From Tetrahymena thermophila SB210 (Eukaryota > Ciliophora > Oligohymenophorea > Hymenostomatida > Tetrahymenidae), in NCBI RefSeq assembly GCF_000189635.1, contig NW_002476359.1, forward strand, positions 62,001 through 126,000: a stretch of DNA of 64,000 nt, given 5' to 3'. The translations under genes and the position numbers were made by a program. The notes below the pieces were generated by a model. It worked only from the letters and a program-made list of their open reading frames with translations, had not been told where the DNA came from and did no database searches. The stretch's first letter is position 1; every line of letters begins with the position of its first letter. Positions 55,039 to 64,000 of this stretch are shown piece by piece.

Positions 55039-56396
55039 TATGAATTAATATGGCTAAAAGAATTTAAGCTTTGATGTATGGTTAGTTTTTCTAAATAAAT
55101 TTTGCTAGATAAATAATTATTAATAATTCATAAGGCTATAATTTTCTGATTTCGTTGTCTGATTAATTACCCACAATCAATACCAGAATAAAGTATATTT
55201 CTATTTTAATCTTCTTATTCTAATTTTTAAAGAAAAAATTTTGATCATACATTGACCAAAAAATTTTTTTTATTTACTGAGTGGTTTGATATTATTATTA
55301 ATTTTTATTTTTATAAACAAATTAAATTATTTCTATCATAATTTTTATTTTGCTTATTGATAAAATAATTTTTATTTTTATTTTAAAGAATAAATAAACA
55401 ATCTTTGAAGCTATTTTTTCAATAAAATGAATTTCATTTGCCTTAGAAATTCAAACAGTTTCTTTAAAATTAAATCATTATAATAATGTTTAATTTAATA
55501 AATAGTGAAATATCTTAAATATTTATTCTTATTCATACAATAAATTTTTAAAGTTGTATTTTGAAAATAGAATTTAAAATATTAAAATAAAATTAAAAAT
55601 TATAATTTAATAATTTGTTTTATTTGATAAATAAATTTTATTATTTTATTATCATAATCTGTCTTCAAACAAATCTTTATGCTTTTATTTTTTATTTAAT
55701 AATTGTTAAGTTAAAATAATTTTCTTAGTATTATTAAATTATTTTCTAACTATTTTTTTTAAAACTCAATCTTATTCCTTAAAAAAAAAATTGATATTAA
55801 TAATTTACAATTAGAAAATTATTTAAAATTAGTTTTGACAAATTAATTAAAATATTTTTTTGGTTTTAAAGTAGCAAATTGAAATTAATCATAATATCTG
55901 ATTTATCATATGAAAGAATTTATTTAATCTTCAAATTTTAATTACAAAATAAAATACATTAATATTCTTTTTTGAAGGAAATGATGGCACATTAAAAATT
56001 ATTTTAATGTTAATTTTTATTTTAATTTTAATATTTTTAAATTATAAGCTGTAATTTAAAATAAATGCATTTTTTTAGCTCAAAAGATAAAAAAATTATA
56101 ATGATTATTTACTGTTAAAGCTAAAACATTGAAGATGATTTGAGAGTTTGATTTTTGTAATTATAAATTTTTAAACTTGCAATTATTATTTATTGATTAA
56201 ATATTTTTGAATTATAATCACTCAATTAAATACATCACTTTTTTCAATTAATTAATTGTTAAATGGAATTTGAAAAAAAATAATTACTTTTAATTTGTTT
56301 ATTTATTTATTTTGTTAATTAAGCACATACAATATCTATAAAGATACAAATACATTCATTATTTGAATAAAATAAAAAAGTTAGATAGATAGATAA
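55039..56396. other. Divergent intergenic region (bidirectional promoter space)
   Basis: 1358 bases between the starts of a minus-strand gene and the C2CD3-like plus-strand gene, hence both promoters. Very AT-rich throughout with a short TAGA repeat (about 56382-56394) just before the plus-strand ATG. No coding frame or RNA gene seen. Confidence 0.6.
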
Positions 56397-59300
56397 ATGA
56401 GTAAAAGCAGAAATAACTACAATAGGGAAGAATATAAAGAGGGTATGTAAACTAGAATTAATAAAACTAAACTCCATTAAATTAATTGTTTTTTTGTTTA
56501 AATAAGATTATTTGAAAATTCTTCCACCAGGAACTGACGAAAATCAAAATGTTTATGGAAATTTGTATATTAGTGTAGGAGATCTTATGTGGCTTAAAAC
56601 ATCCTTCCCTCCTGAAAACACTAAAATTAGGGTTTCATTTTGGGGTTAATAAGGTAGTGGTAGAGTAATTATAGCTAAAAATTCTGCTGAAGAATTAAAA
56701 AATTATTATGTCAGCGAATTAGAATATGAAATTAGGTGTCCTGTAGTATTATTTTAAAAATATTTACAGGATATGGTCAAACTTAAAATAGATATTTTAG
56801 ATAAAAGAAACGATAAAGTTGTTGGAAATGTTTTTATAAACATGTTATTATTTTTAAAAAACAATCCTAAAGCTGTTAACACTCCTATTGAAGACATAAA
56901 GGGATTATTTCCCATATTTAAAGTTCAAACAAATTGCAATAAACCAAACATGACTGAAAAAATTGGAGAGATTGAACTAGAAATGAATGTCAGATTTACC
57001 AAGTAGCCTCTTAATAAAAAATGTAATTAATTTAATAACCAATATTTAGCTTAATTTTATTAGGTATTTTTATATCAAGATATTTTGAAAAGTATTAGTA
57101 AATACTCAAATCATATTCATATTAATTTTTATTTAATAGTTGATCCTAGCCAGTAACATTTAGATAGTTCATTTATGTACAATGAATTAAAAGCTAACTA
57201 AGGTCTTGATCAAAATATGCAAGATTAAATATTGTAAGAGAACAGATCTTAACAAAAGAATATAGATGATGGTAAAAAATAAGGTGTATAACTTTAGAAA
57301 TAAGGGAAACAATTATCCAAGATTTAGGAAGAACCAAGCTAAATGTAAATTGAAGATAATAGATATGGTTTGTAAAATTAGTAAAAAATGGTAGATATAC
57401 CTTCAAATTAAAATGGGAATTAGAGATAATCAAGGCTAAGTTTATAAGAAAGAAATATTCACTTTTAAAATGAATAAAATCAAGAAGGTGAATTATCTTC
57501 TAAAAATAAAGAAAATTAGAAATAAGCAGAAGAAGATGAGCAAGCAATTACAAATGTCAAGATCCAAAAAATAATTAAAGATAAGTAAAGTGAGGAGTAT
57601 TTACATATGCTAGAGAAATAACAATAAAAAATTATGGAGTAGTCTACTAGGTTTGATGAATTTGAAATACTAGATCCAGATTTAGAGTTACTAAAATTAA
57701 GAATGGATGAAGCTGAATTAATATCCGGACTCACTGCAGGAATCTATGCAGATTTAGTAAATGTTCCTCCAGAAAAAATTCCTGAATAAGAAAATTTAGA
57801 TCTTAAAAGTGTAAATACATATGTAGTCCATGCAGATTCTTTCTTGGCAACTAATATGCTCTATAAGAAGAAATTGTAAAAGTCTTAACTATCTCTTACT
57901 ATCTAGGTTCCTATTTTTGAATTTGCTGAAGATGGTACACAGAAGGTATTTTATGATTAGTTATATATTCCATGCCGTAGATAGCTATCATTAGAATAAT
58001 CTCGCTTTGAATTTAACTAGAGTTTTCCATGTAAAATGTCTCTTCGTGAGACGAATATTTCCTAATTCACAGATTCTCGTATTTATTTTTAATTATTTGT
58101 TGGGGATGAAGATCCGTCTAGTCGTATTGAATTTGCAAGAGGAGAATTTAGATTTGATTAGTTATTGCTAAAGCCTTATCTTAAGGGAGCCTTTGAAATT
58201 CCAATGTATCCTTCCTCAAACTTTGTTGCTGGTTAAGGTAAAACTACAAACACAGTAGGAATTGGAGGAAATACAAAGACCATCGGAACTTAAAATAACT
58301 TGAATAAAACAAATAACAAAAAAGAAAATAACTAAAGTAATTAAATTGCTGGAGAATTGTGCATATCTGTAGCCTTGCTTAATAAGATATCTCCTTATCT
58401 TTCTGATTAAATTAATCTTCATCCAAACGTTGCTTAGAGATAAAAGTAAGAAATTTAAACAAAATAATCTATTAAAAGGTACACAGAAATATCCAGCATG
58501 AATAAAATTCCATTTTAAATCTTTCTTTTTGTCACATCACTAAACAACATGTCTAGAAATGTAAGTGTCAATGAATAAATCTTAATTCGCCATAAATTAT
58601 ATGGAAGAAATGAAAATTTAGAAGGATTGATGACAAATACAGATTTTGCTACTAAATCAATTATATTTAATTATAAGTCCATAATGCCCGTTGACGAGCA
58701 GTAAATCTAAAAAATGAATGTAGTACCATTTGTTTTAGAAATATGGAAAAAAAATAAAATCAATAACCAAGCATACTCCCCATCTACAGCAGAAGATTTC
58801 TTAGGTTTAATTAGACTCAATATGAAATCCATCCCTGAGCTAATTTTGAATCCTTAAGCATTTGCCAGCAATGTTTATCCTACTTTATTAGTAGAAGGTG
58901 AAATGCCTATTTGGGATCCTTCTACAAATAAAAATATAGGTAATTGTAATTTAGCCTTAGCTTTTGGAACTGTTTAGCAAGTTTAATTCTACGAATAAAA
59001 GGCTAATGAAAAGCAACAGCTTAATAAACTAAATTACTAATCTACCCTTCCCATAAACTAAATATAATAAAAATAACAGCAATAAACATATTAATAATAA
59101 TCAGATTTAACTTTTATTCCTAAAAATAATAAAAATTTAATATTAGTTTCTGATGATAACGCTTTAGTTAAACATCAGTAATAAATGTTTATAGTAAATG
59201 ATTAAAGTTAAGGAGCTGTCAATAAGGATAATCAAGTTGAAACATTATCAGAAAACGTTGCTAACAGCTAATTATCTTAAGAAAAGTAAATCCACAAAGT

Positions 59301-60676
59301 AAATAAAAATATTTCTTTTTAAAAAAAACTTCTTTGTTTGAGTAAATTCAAAAAACCTCAAAACAAAAACTATTTTTAATTTTAATTTTATTTCCAATTT
59401 TTGAAAAAATTATTTATTACTAAAAAGTTTAAAAAGATAAGATTTGACAACATGGAATACTCAAAAGAGGCTATAAACAAAGTGTTTGTTTTAATAATGG
59501 AAAATATAAGAAGAAATAAAAGACGTGCATAAAATATTTTAAGGAATTTTATTTTAAAGGCGGAGAAACACCAGAAAAGAGTAACTCTTAGGGAGTTTTA
59601 CAATTTTTTAAATGATTTACCAATACAAGAAACTCTGCATATTAAAAATGGTTATTTGCATAAATTAATCTCTGTTCTAGATTTTGAAGAGAGTGGTGAG
59701 ATCAACACAACTGATTTTGTAAAGAGCTATAACAGTTTTTTAAATTATGAAGACATATTAAGAGATTCTTACTCTTATGCTGTAAAAGAGTTTTCTCTTA
59801 TACTTATAAATAAATCCTTTACAATAGCTGATTTTGAGAGAATTATAACAAGGTAAATAATATAAGTTAAATATACTATTTTTAAGGTTCATACTTTCAT
59901 TAAAATTTAGATTTAGTGAATTTGGATTTGTGAGAAGAGAACACTTCAAAAGTATACTTGAAAAAGATTTTGAATGTGATAATATACTTGTAAATAGATT
60001 AATAGATCTTTTGGATATTCATGAAGATGGACTTATTTAATCAAATATGTTACCTGATTATTTAAGAAATATAGAAGTTTATGAAAAGCTTAACTACATA
60101 CACTGTGATTCATCTAGATATGCTGAATTAGTCAAACAGAATCTGTAAGAAAATGTATTAAAAAATGAAGAAGGAGTTTAAGAGCTTATAATGAATGATG
60201 AATTAGCTGATAAGGTTATGAGTGCTAGAGACATACAATATCTAATTCAAGGATTAGGTTTAGATATATCCTTCTGGGAAGCAACATGCATAATTGAATC
60301 AATAAGATTATAGTTAAATGTTCCAGTAACAGATCCCTCAGATGAATTTTAATTGCCATTTGTATATCTTTCTGATTGGTTACAATTTATAATGAAACAG
60401 AAGAAAGAAGACCCTTAGTTTAATTACTACTCATACTTAGTTGAATAGAGAAACAGAATTATAGAAGAATAGCTGTTGAATAACTAATTATCTGACAGAA
60501 GAGGAGGTTAAAAGTCTGTTCCTGTTACTTAAAGAAACTAAAACCTAACAGAAAACAGCTCTAATAAATATACAGACCGCTCACAAAATAGAAAAAGTGA
60601 TGCAAAATAATAAATACAAGAAGACGATGAAGAAGATTTAATTTAATTAGTTAAAAATAATTACAAAAAAGTTTGA
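56397..60676 (+). CDS. C2CD3: C2CD3-like centriole protein with C-terminal EF-hand-like region
   Basis: ATG 56397, intron 56443-56506, long exon 56507-59852, intron 59853-59910, exon 59911-60676; 1385 aa as one frame. An extra intron of about 138 nt (59299-59436, multiple of three, GTAAAT donor) is likely and would give 1339 aa. The N-terminal C2 domain matches the C2CD3 start (IRVSFWGQQGSGRVI for the family RVRWWGE-S-GT pattern; YEIRCPV, FPIFKVQ, GEIELEM). A second region at aa about 650-870 matches the later C2 core (FVLEIWKKN, LGLIRLNM, VEGEMPIWDPSTNKNIG, LALAFGT). C2CD3 builds centriole distal ends and appendages and is needed for ciliogenesis, apt for a multiciliated cell. From 59452 on, two degenerate EF-hand loops appear (DFEESGEINTTD; DIHEDGLI). 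No in-frame TGA separates the two parts, so they are annotated as one gene. Confidence 0.75.
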
Positions 60677-61032
60677 AGTCGAATTATTAAAATAATTTAA
60701 AAATTTTTTTTTATTTATTTATAAATATTTTGTTAAAGTAATTTTTATGGATAATATTAATACACACATATACTATTCATTTACAATTATTTTTGTGGTT
60801 TTATATTTCTTAAATAAGATATCTAGATAAAAATACAGAAACAAGGTTTAATGTAATTCAATCTCTAATTTTTGTATTGTTTATCTCAATATTAAAAATA
60901 GAAATATATGAATAATTAAATGTATTTTGAAGCTTTGATCAGCAATTTTTTTAGAAATGCCTTAAAATGGTTTTAATTTAATAACAATTTTGTTTTAAAT
61001 TTGATGTCTTTAAGATAAAATGAAAAAAGATG
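60677..61032. other. Convergent intergenic spacer
   Basis: 356 bases of AT-rich sequence between the end of the C2CD3-like gene and the end of the small minus-strand membrane protein gene. Nothing recognisable. Confidence 0.55.
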
Positions 61033-61264
61033 TCAATTTTCCTTGGATTAACCATACTTTTTAGAGTATTAAATACTCTATTCACTATGGCATCCATTTA
61101 ATGCTTTACAGCCTTTAAATAAAAAATAAAAGAGTCTAAATTGATTTATAAAAGTGTAAATAAATAGTCTTTTTACAAAAGAATCCTCCTAATGCTGCCA
61201 TAAATAGTACAATCAAAACAGGTATTATGTTAAAATTGATTATTTCTTCTTAAAAATGACTCAT
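61033..61264 (-). CDS. Small single-helix membrane protein, 55 aa
   Basis: Two exons: 61264-61177 and 61112-61033, joined over a 64-nt GT..AG intron (donor GTAAAA, acceptor TTTAAAG); the spliced frame is exactly 56 codons including TGA. The product has a short acidic N-terminus (MSHFQEEIINFN), one hydrophobic helix at aa about 13-29 (IIPVLIVLFMAALGGFF), two adjacent cysteines at the membrane edge (FCCKALNGC) and a polar Ser/Gln/Lys tail. Size and layout resemble small accessory subunits of membrane complexes, for example of the respiratory chain, but no family was recognised. It would be missed by length cut-offs and by the standard code. Confidence 0.5.
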
Positions 61265-61851
61265 ATTTTATTATATAAATATAATATAATTCGACTAAAT
61301 TTTGTTTGATATTTTATAAAGTAATGAATTTTTTTTAATTAAATTAGAACATTTTGAATTTTTTGGCTGATTTCTTTTTAATTGATTTACTTAAACATAA
61401 TTTACAATACTAGTTTGTATATATTCAATATCGATTTATATAATTTATATTCATTATTATATATTAAATTTTTTTGAGCCCACTTAATTTATTTATTAGA
61501 ATGTAATTAACTTAGTTAGTTAGTTAGAATAATTTTTTAATTGTATCAGTGGCTATCTAATTATAATAAAAATGTACAAATATTCTTTTAATTAAATTTT
61601 GAAAATGTATTGTAAGTTTTATTTTAAATCCTATTTCCTTTGCGCCCAAAGAATATGCTAGTTAAATTACATTTAGTTAAATATTTAAAACTTTTTATCA
61701 TTATTATTATTATTATATTACATTGTTGTTTATTTGTTTACTTATCTATTTTATTAGTGGCATTAATTTTTTTGCTCTTAATATTTTTTATTTAGGCTGT
61801 TTTTAACACATTCGTTTATATCTTCATTCATTTATTGACTAAATAAATATA
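61265..61851. other. Intergenic region upstream of the small membrane protein
   Basis: 587 AT-rich bases with two simple repeats: GTTA units near 61512-61527 and ATT units near 61700-61716. No reading frame of interest on either strand. Confidence 0.55.
61700..61716. repeat. (ATT)n microsatellite
   Basis: About five to six uninterrupted ATT units in non-coding sequence; read directly. No function inferred. Confidence 0.8.
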
Positions 61852-62409
61852 TCATTTATTTTCTGTTTGTTGCCTTTATTTTTATAGATATTAGTAATAT
61901 TTTGTTATAAATTCATCTTAACCAGAGTGAGAGATAGACCCTTTTCTGGTATCTCTTATTATTTTAATCGCTTATTAGTCATTAATATCTGGATTTATTT
62001 CAAGTAAAACACAAGCGCCTATTGTTCCAGTTCTATTAAGTCCTGCAAAGCAGTGGATTATTATGTTTTTTTTATTATTTAATTATGGTAAAAGTTGTTG
62101 ATTAATGAATTTATGAAGGTCTTCTTCATTACTTGGTACAGAATTATCAGGAATAGGATATCTCAGTTACGTGATTCCTTATTCTTATGCAAGTTTTTCA
62201 ATTTAATCTAACCCATAAAACATTATTTCACAATCTTCAAGCAATGTTAGCAAAATATCACAATTAAAATCTTCTTTGTAAGTTACAAAAGAGGAATTAT
62301 TTTAAGTCAACGGACGGCATGTCAAGCCTATTGAACATTAGTTATAATTTCCTAGGTGCAGCTTGTCTATTTAGTTAACTTGAGATAATTCTTTTGTTTG
62401 CTTATCCAT
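61852..62409 (-). CDS. CX5R protein phosphatase (dual-specificity / CDKN3-like), 185 aa
   Basis: Single exon, ATG 62409-62407 to TGA 61854-61852. The active-site loop HCFAGLNRTGT carries the phosphatase signature with nucleophile Cys120 and phosphate-binding Arg126, preceded by a beta strand (KKNIIIH). Asp88 in RYPIPDNSVPS is well placed as the general acid. Length (185 aa) and the absence of other domains fit small dual-specificity phosphatases; the P-x-P-D-x-S-V-P loop recalls the CDKN3/KAP group, which dephosphorylates cyclin-dependent kinases, but this subgroup call is tentative. No signal peptide or membrane helix, so probably cytosolic or nuclear. The C-terminus is Gln-rich, with several of these Gln codons TAA. 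Confidence 0.85.
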
Positions 62410-62818
62410 TACTTAAATTTGAATAAATAATTAAAAAATTTAACATAGAATTTTTAATAATTTGATAATTATTTATATATTAGTCAAACAACATTATAAT
62501 GAAAAAAAAGTTTATTCTTAAAAATAATAAAATACAAATAATATTTTTAAATTAATGAATATAAATGATAGTATATTATAAAAACATACCATCCTAAATA
62601 GAACTCAATTTCATAAAATAAACAGATATATTTGAGCATATTATAGGCAGTTTTTATTTAAAAATTAGTTTTCTTAATTAAATATCAATTATTAAAGAAA
62701 ATGTATAATCAATCATTGATTCATTTACTATTTAGTTTAATTATTTTTACCTGATAAAAAATAAATCATCTATATAAAAAAAGCCAATCAATCAAATATA
62801 AGAAAATTGTTTATAAAT
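62410..62818. other. Divergent intergenic spacer
   Basis: 409 AT-rich bases between the start of the phosphatase gene (-) and the start of the coiled-coil gene (+). It must contain both promoters; no element could be named. Confidence 0.6.
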
Positions 62819-64000
62819 ATGGTTTACATACAAGCTTTAATCTAAGAAAAGAAAGAATAATTTTAAGGCTTGAATGTAGATTTAAAAGAGTTCAGAGAAA
62901 TTCTTCACAAAATAGGAGAAATAAATACAAAATATGCATTGGATGAAGAAGTTATTGTCTAGCTATACAATGTACTCTTCCAAAAATAAGAAGGGTATGT
63001 AACAATAGAGGGAATAGAAGCCCTTATTCTTTAATGCTTATTAGAGGAATAAAGCTAATACTAAAAAAATGAGTAATAAAGTTAGGATTTAGATTAGTTA
63101 GAAATTAAGAGTATGAAACACATTTAGCTTGAGGAAAACTGTCTTGTCTCAACCTACTAGCACTTAAATTTTGATTCTATAAATTAGATACTATTTATTT
63201 ATAACAAAGCGCTCAAAATTGCCAAGGCTTAAGACTAAGATAAGTGCGAGTTACAATTAATTCTTAAGCAGATAGACATTTTGAATAAGTAGGGCAAGTT
63301 ATTACTTGATAGCGATTTAGCTAAATAAATATTTCAAATGTTAAGCTGTAAAATTGAAGAGAACAATTAAGATTACGTTTTTAATAATGAATTATAGTAG
63401 TATATAAGTAAATATGAAAACTACATTCTACTTAATAAATATGGTTAGAATAACATAGAAAATTATGAGTAAGCATATGTTTTCCACGAAAGTGAAGAAG
63501 AATGCACAAGTTGTGACAGTTAAAACAATTCTTAAAATGAAATAAATAAAAGAGGTACTGAAAATAATTCTATGGTAGGACAACAAAAAGATAGTAATTA
63601 AGATAAAAAAAGTTAGCAAATATCAAATTAACAATTTACCTCAGTCATTAGCTCACTTTCTAACATATAAGATATGAATTCTTATAAATATTTAGATAAT
63701 AGAAATTATTTTATAGAAAATAATTATGTGTAAAGCATGAGAGACTTATATCCAGTACTAAGTGAATTTGAGTCTAAAGATAAAAATTACAAAGGCATAG
63801 TTGAAAAAATTTAACAATTTTATTCTTCTCTTTAATAAGAAATATAGAATTTATAGTAGCAACTCTATGAAAAGGACAGCTAAATCTAACATTTTGCTGA
63901 AATTAAGTCAATGAAAGCCTAAAGAATTAGTGAAATGCAAAAAAAAGAAGAAGAATACATACACCAAATTTCCTATCTCGAAGATAAAATATGTAATTTA
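62819..64000 (+). CDS. Coiled-coil protein with EF-hand-like N-terminus, 3' end beyond window
   Basis: ATG 62819 opens a frame of 394 codons that is still open at the right edge. The first 220 residues are helical, with two weak EF-hand-like repeats (KQEGYVTIEGIEAL near aa 60; DILNKQGKLLLDSDLAK near aa 160) that lack most calcium ligands. A low-complexity Ser/Asn/Gln region follows (aa about 225-300), then a coiled coil begins near aa 325 (IVEKIQQFYSSLQQEIQNL) with Gln/Glu heptads to the end of the window. No intron is seen. No family was recognised; the layout resembles cytoskeletal or basal-body coiled-coil proteins, which is inference only. Confidence 0.75.

Noticed and set aside
1..64000. 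AT-rich bacterial (Mycoplasma-like) or organellar DNA
   Set aside because: TAA/TAG, not TGA, are read through; spliceosomal-type introns and eukaryotic domains (VHS, adaptin appendage, C2CD3) are present.
1..64000. Telomeric GGGGTT repeats, CRISPR arrays, transposase genes, tRNA or rRNA genes
   Set aside because: I scanned for them and saw none. The short tandem runs present (AT, ATT, TTTA, GTTA, TAGA) are ordinary microsatellites.

Overview
The window looks like macronuclear DNA of an oligohymenophorean ciliate close to Tetrahymena. It is extremely AT-rich, and every long reading frame is broken by TAA and TAG but not by TGA. Read with TAA/TAG as glutamine and TGA as the only stop, the genes open into proteins of 185 to 2000 residues. 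Introns are AT-rich, GT..AG, mostly 46-170 nt with a few of 270-390 nt (much longer than Paramecium introns). Nearly all genes are invisible under the standard code, so the models here were built by hand. Each complete model adds up to a whole number of codons after splicing.

Left two thirds (1-42.7 kb, all + strand): a head-to-tail array of one truncated and six complete paralogues of a large multi-pass membrane protein (1720-2000 aa each). The order of parts is the same in all: about eight N-terminal membrane helices; a Cys-motif/helical region like that of the TmcB/TmcC ('tiny macrocysts') family; a PAS-like sensor domain; a Gln/Asn-rich linker; and a C-terminal membrane module with two extracytoplasmic loops, an LKLFATI motif, a KKxNISST motif, a conserved Cys pair and an ENPYxxSxLNK-type tail. 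Intron positions and phases are conserved across the array, and exon lengths match to the base in several cases, so it grew by tandem duplication. Two subtypes are visible: the first three genes, and the four from 15 kb on.

Right third (43.6-64 kb): unrelated single genes in mixed orientation. (1) A minus-strand 1821-aa protein joins a VHS domain, a GAT-like helical bundle, a clathrin-box and an NPF motif, a long coiled coil and a two-lobed AP-2 alpha-type appendage: a GGA/TOM1-like adaptor with an unexpected architecture. (2) An unrecognised 613-aa protein with a Cys-rich segment (minus). (3) A low-complexity 461-aa protein (minus). (4) A C2CD3-like centriole distal-end protein whose frame runs without a stop into an EF-hand-like region (plus). 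(5) A 55-aa single-helix membrane protein (minus). (6) A CX5R protein phosphatase (minus). (7) The 5' part of a coiled-coil protein running off the right edge (plus). I found no tRNA, rRNA, transposon, CRISPR or telomere repeat. One short structured stretch near 53.2 kb is a weak ncRNA candidate. All names rest on motifs recognised by eye; no search was run.
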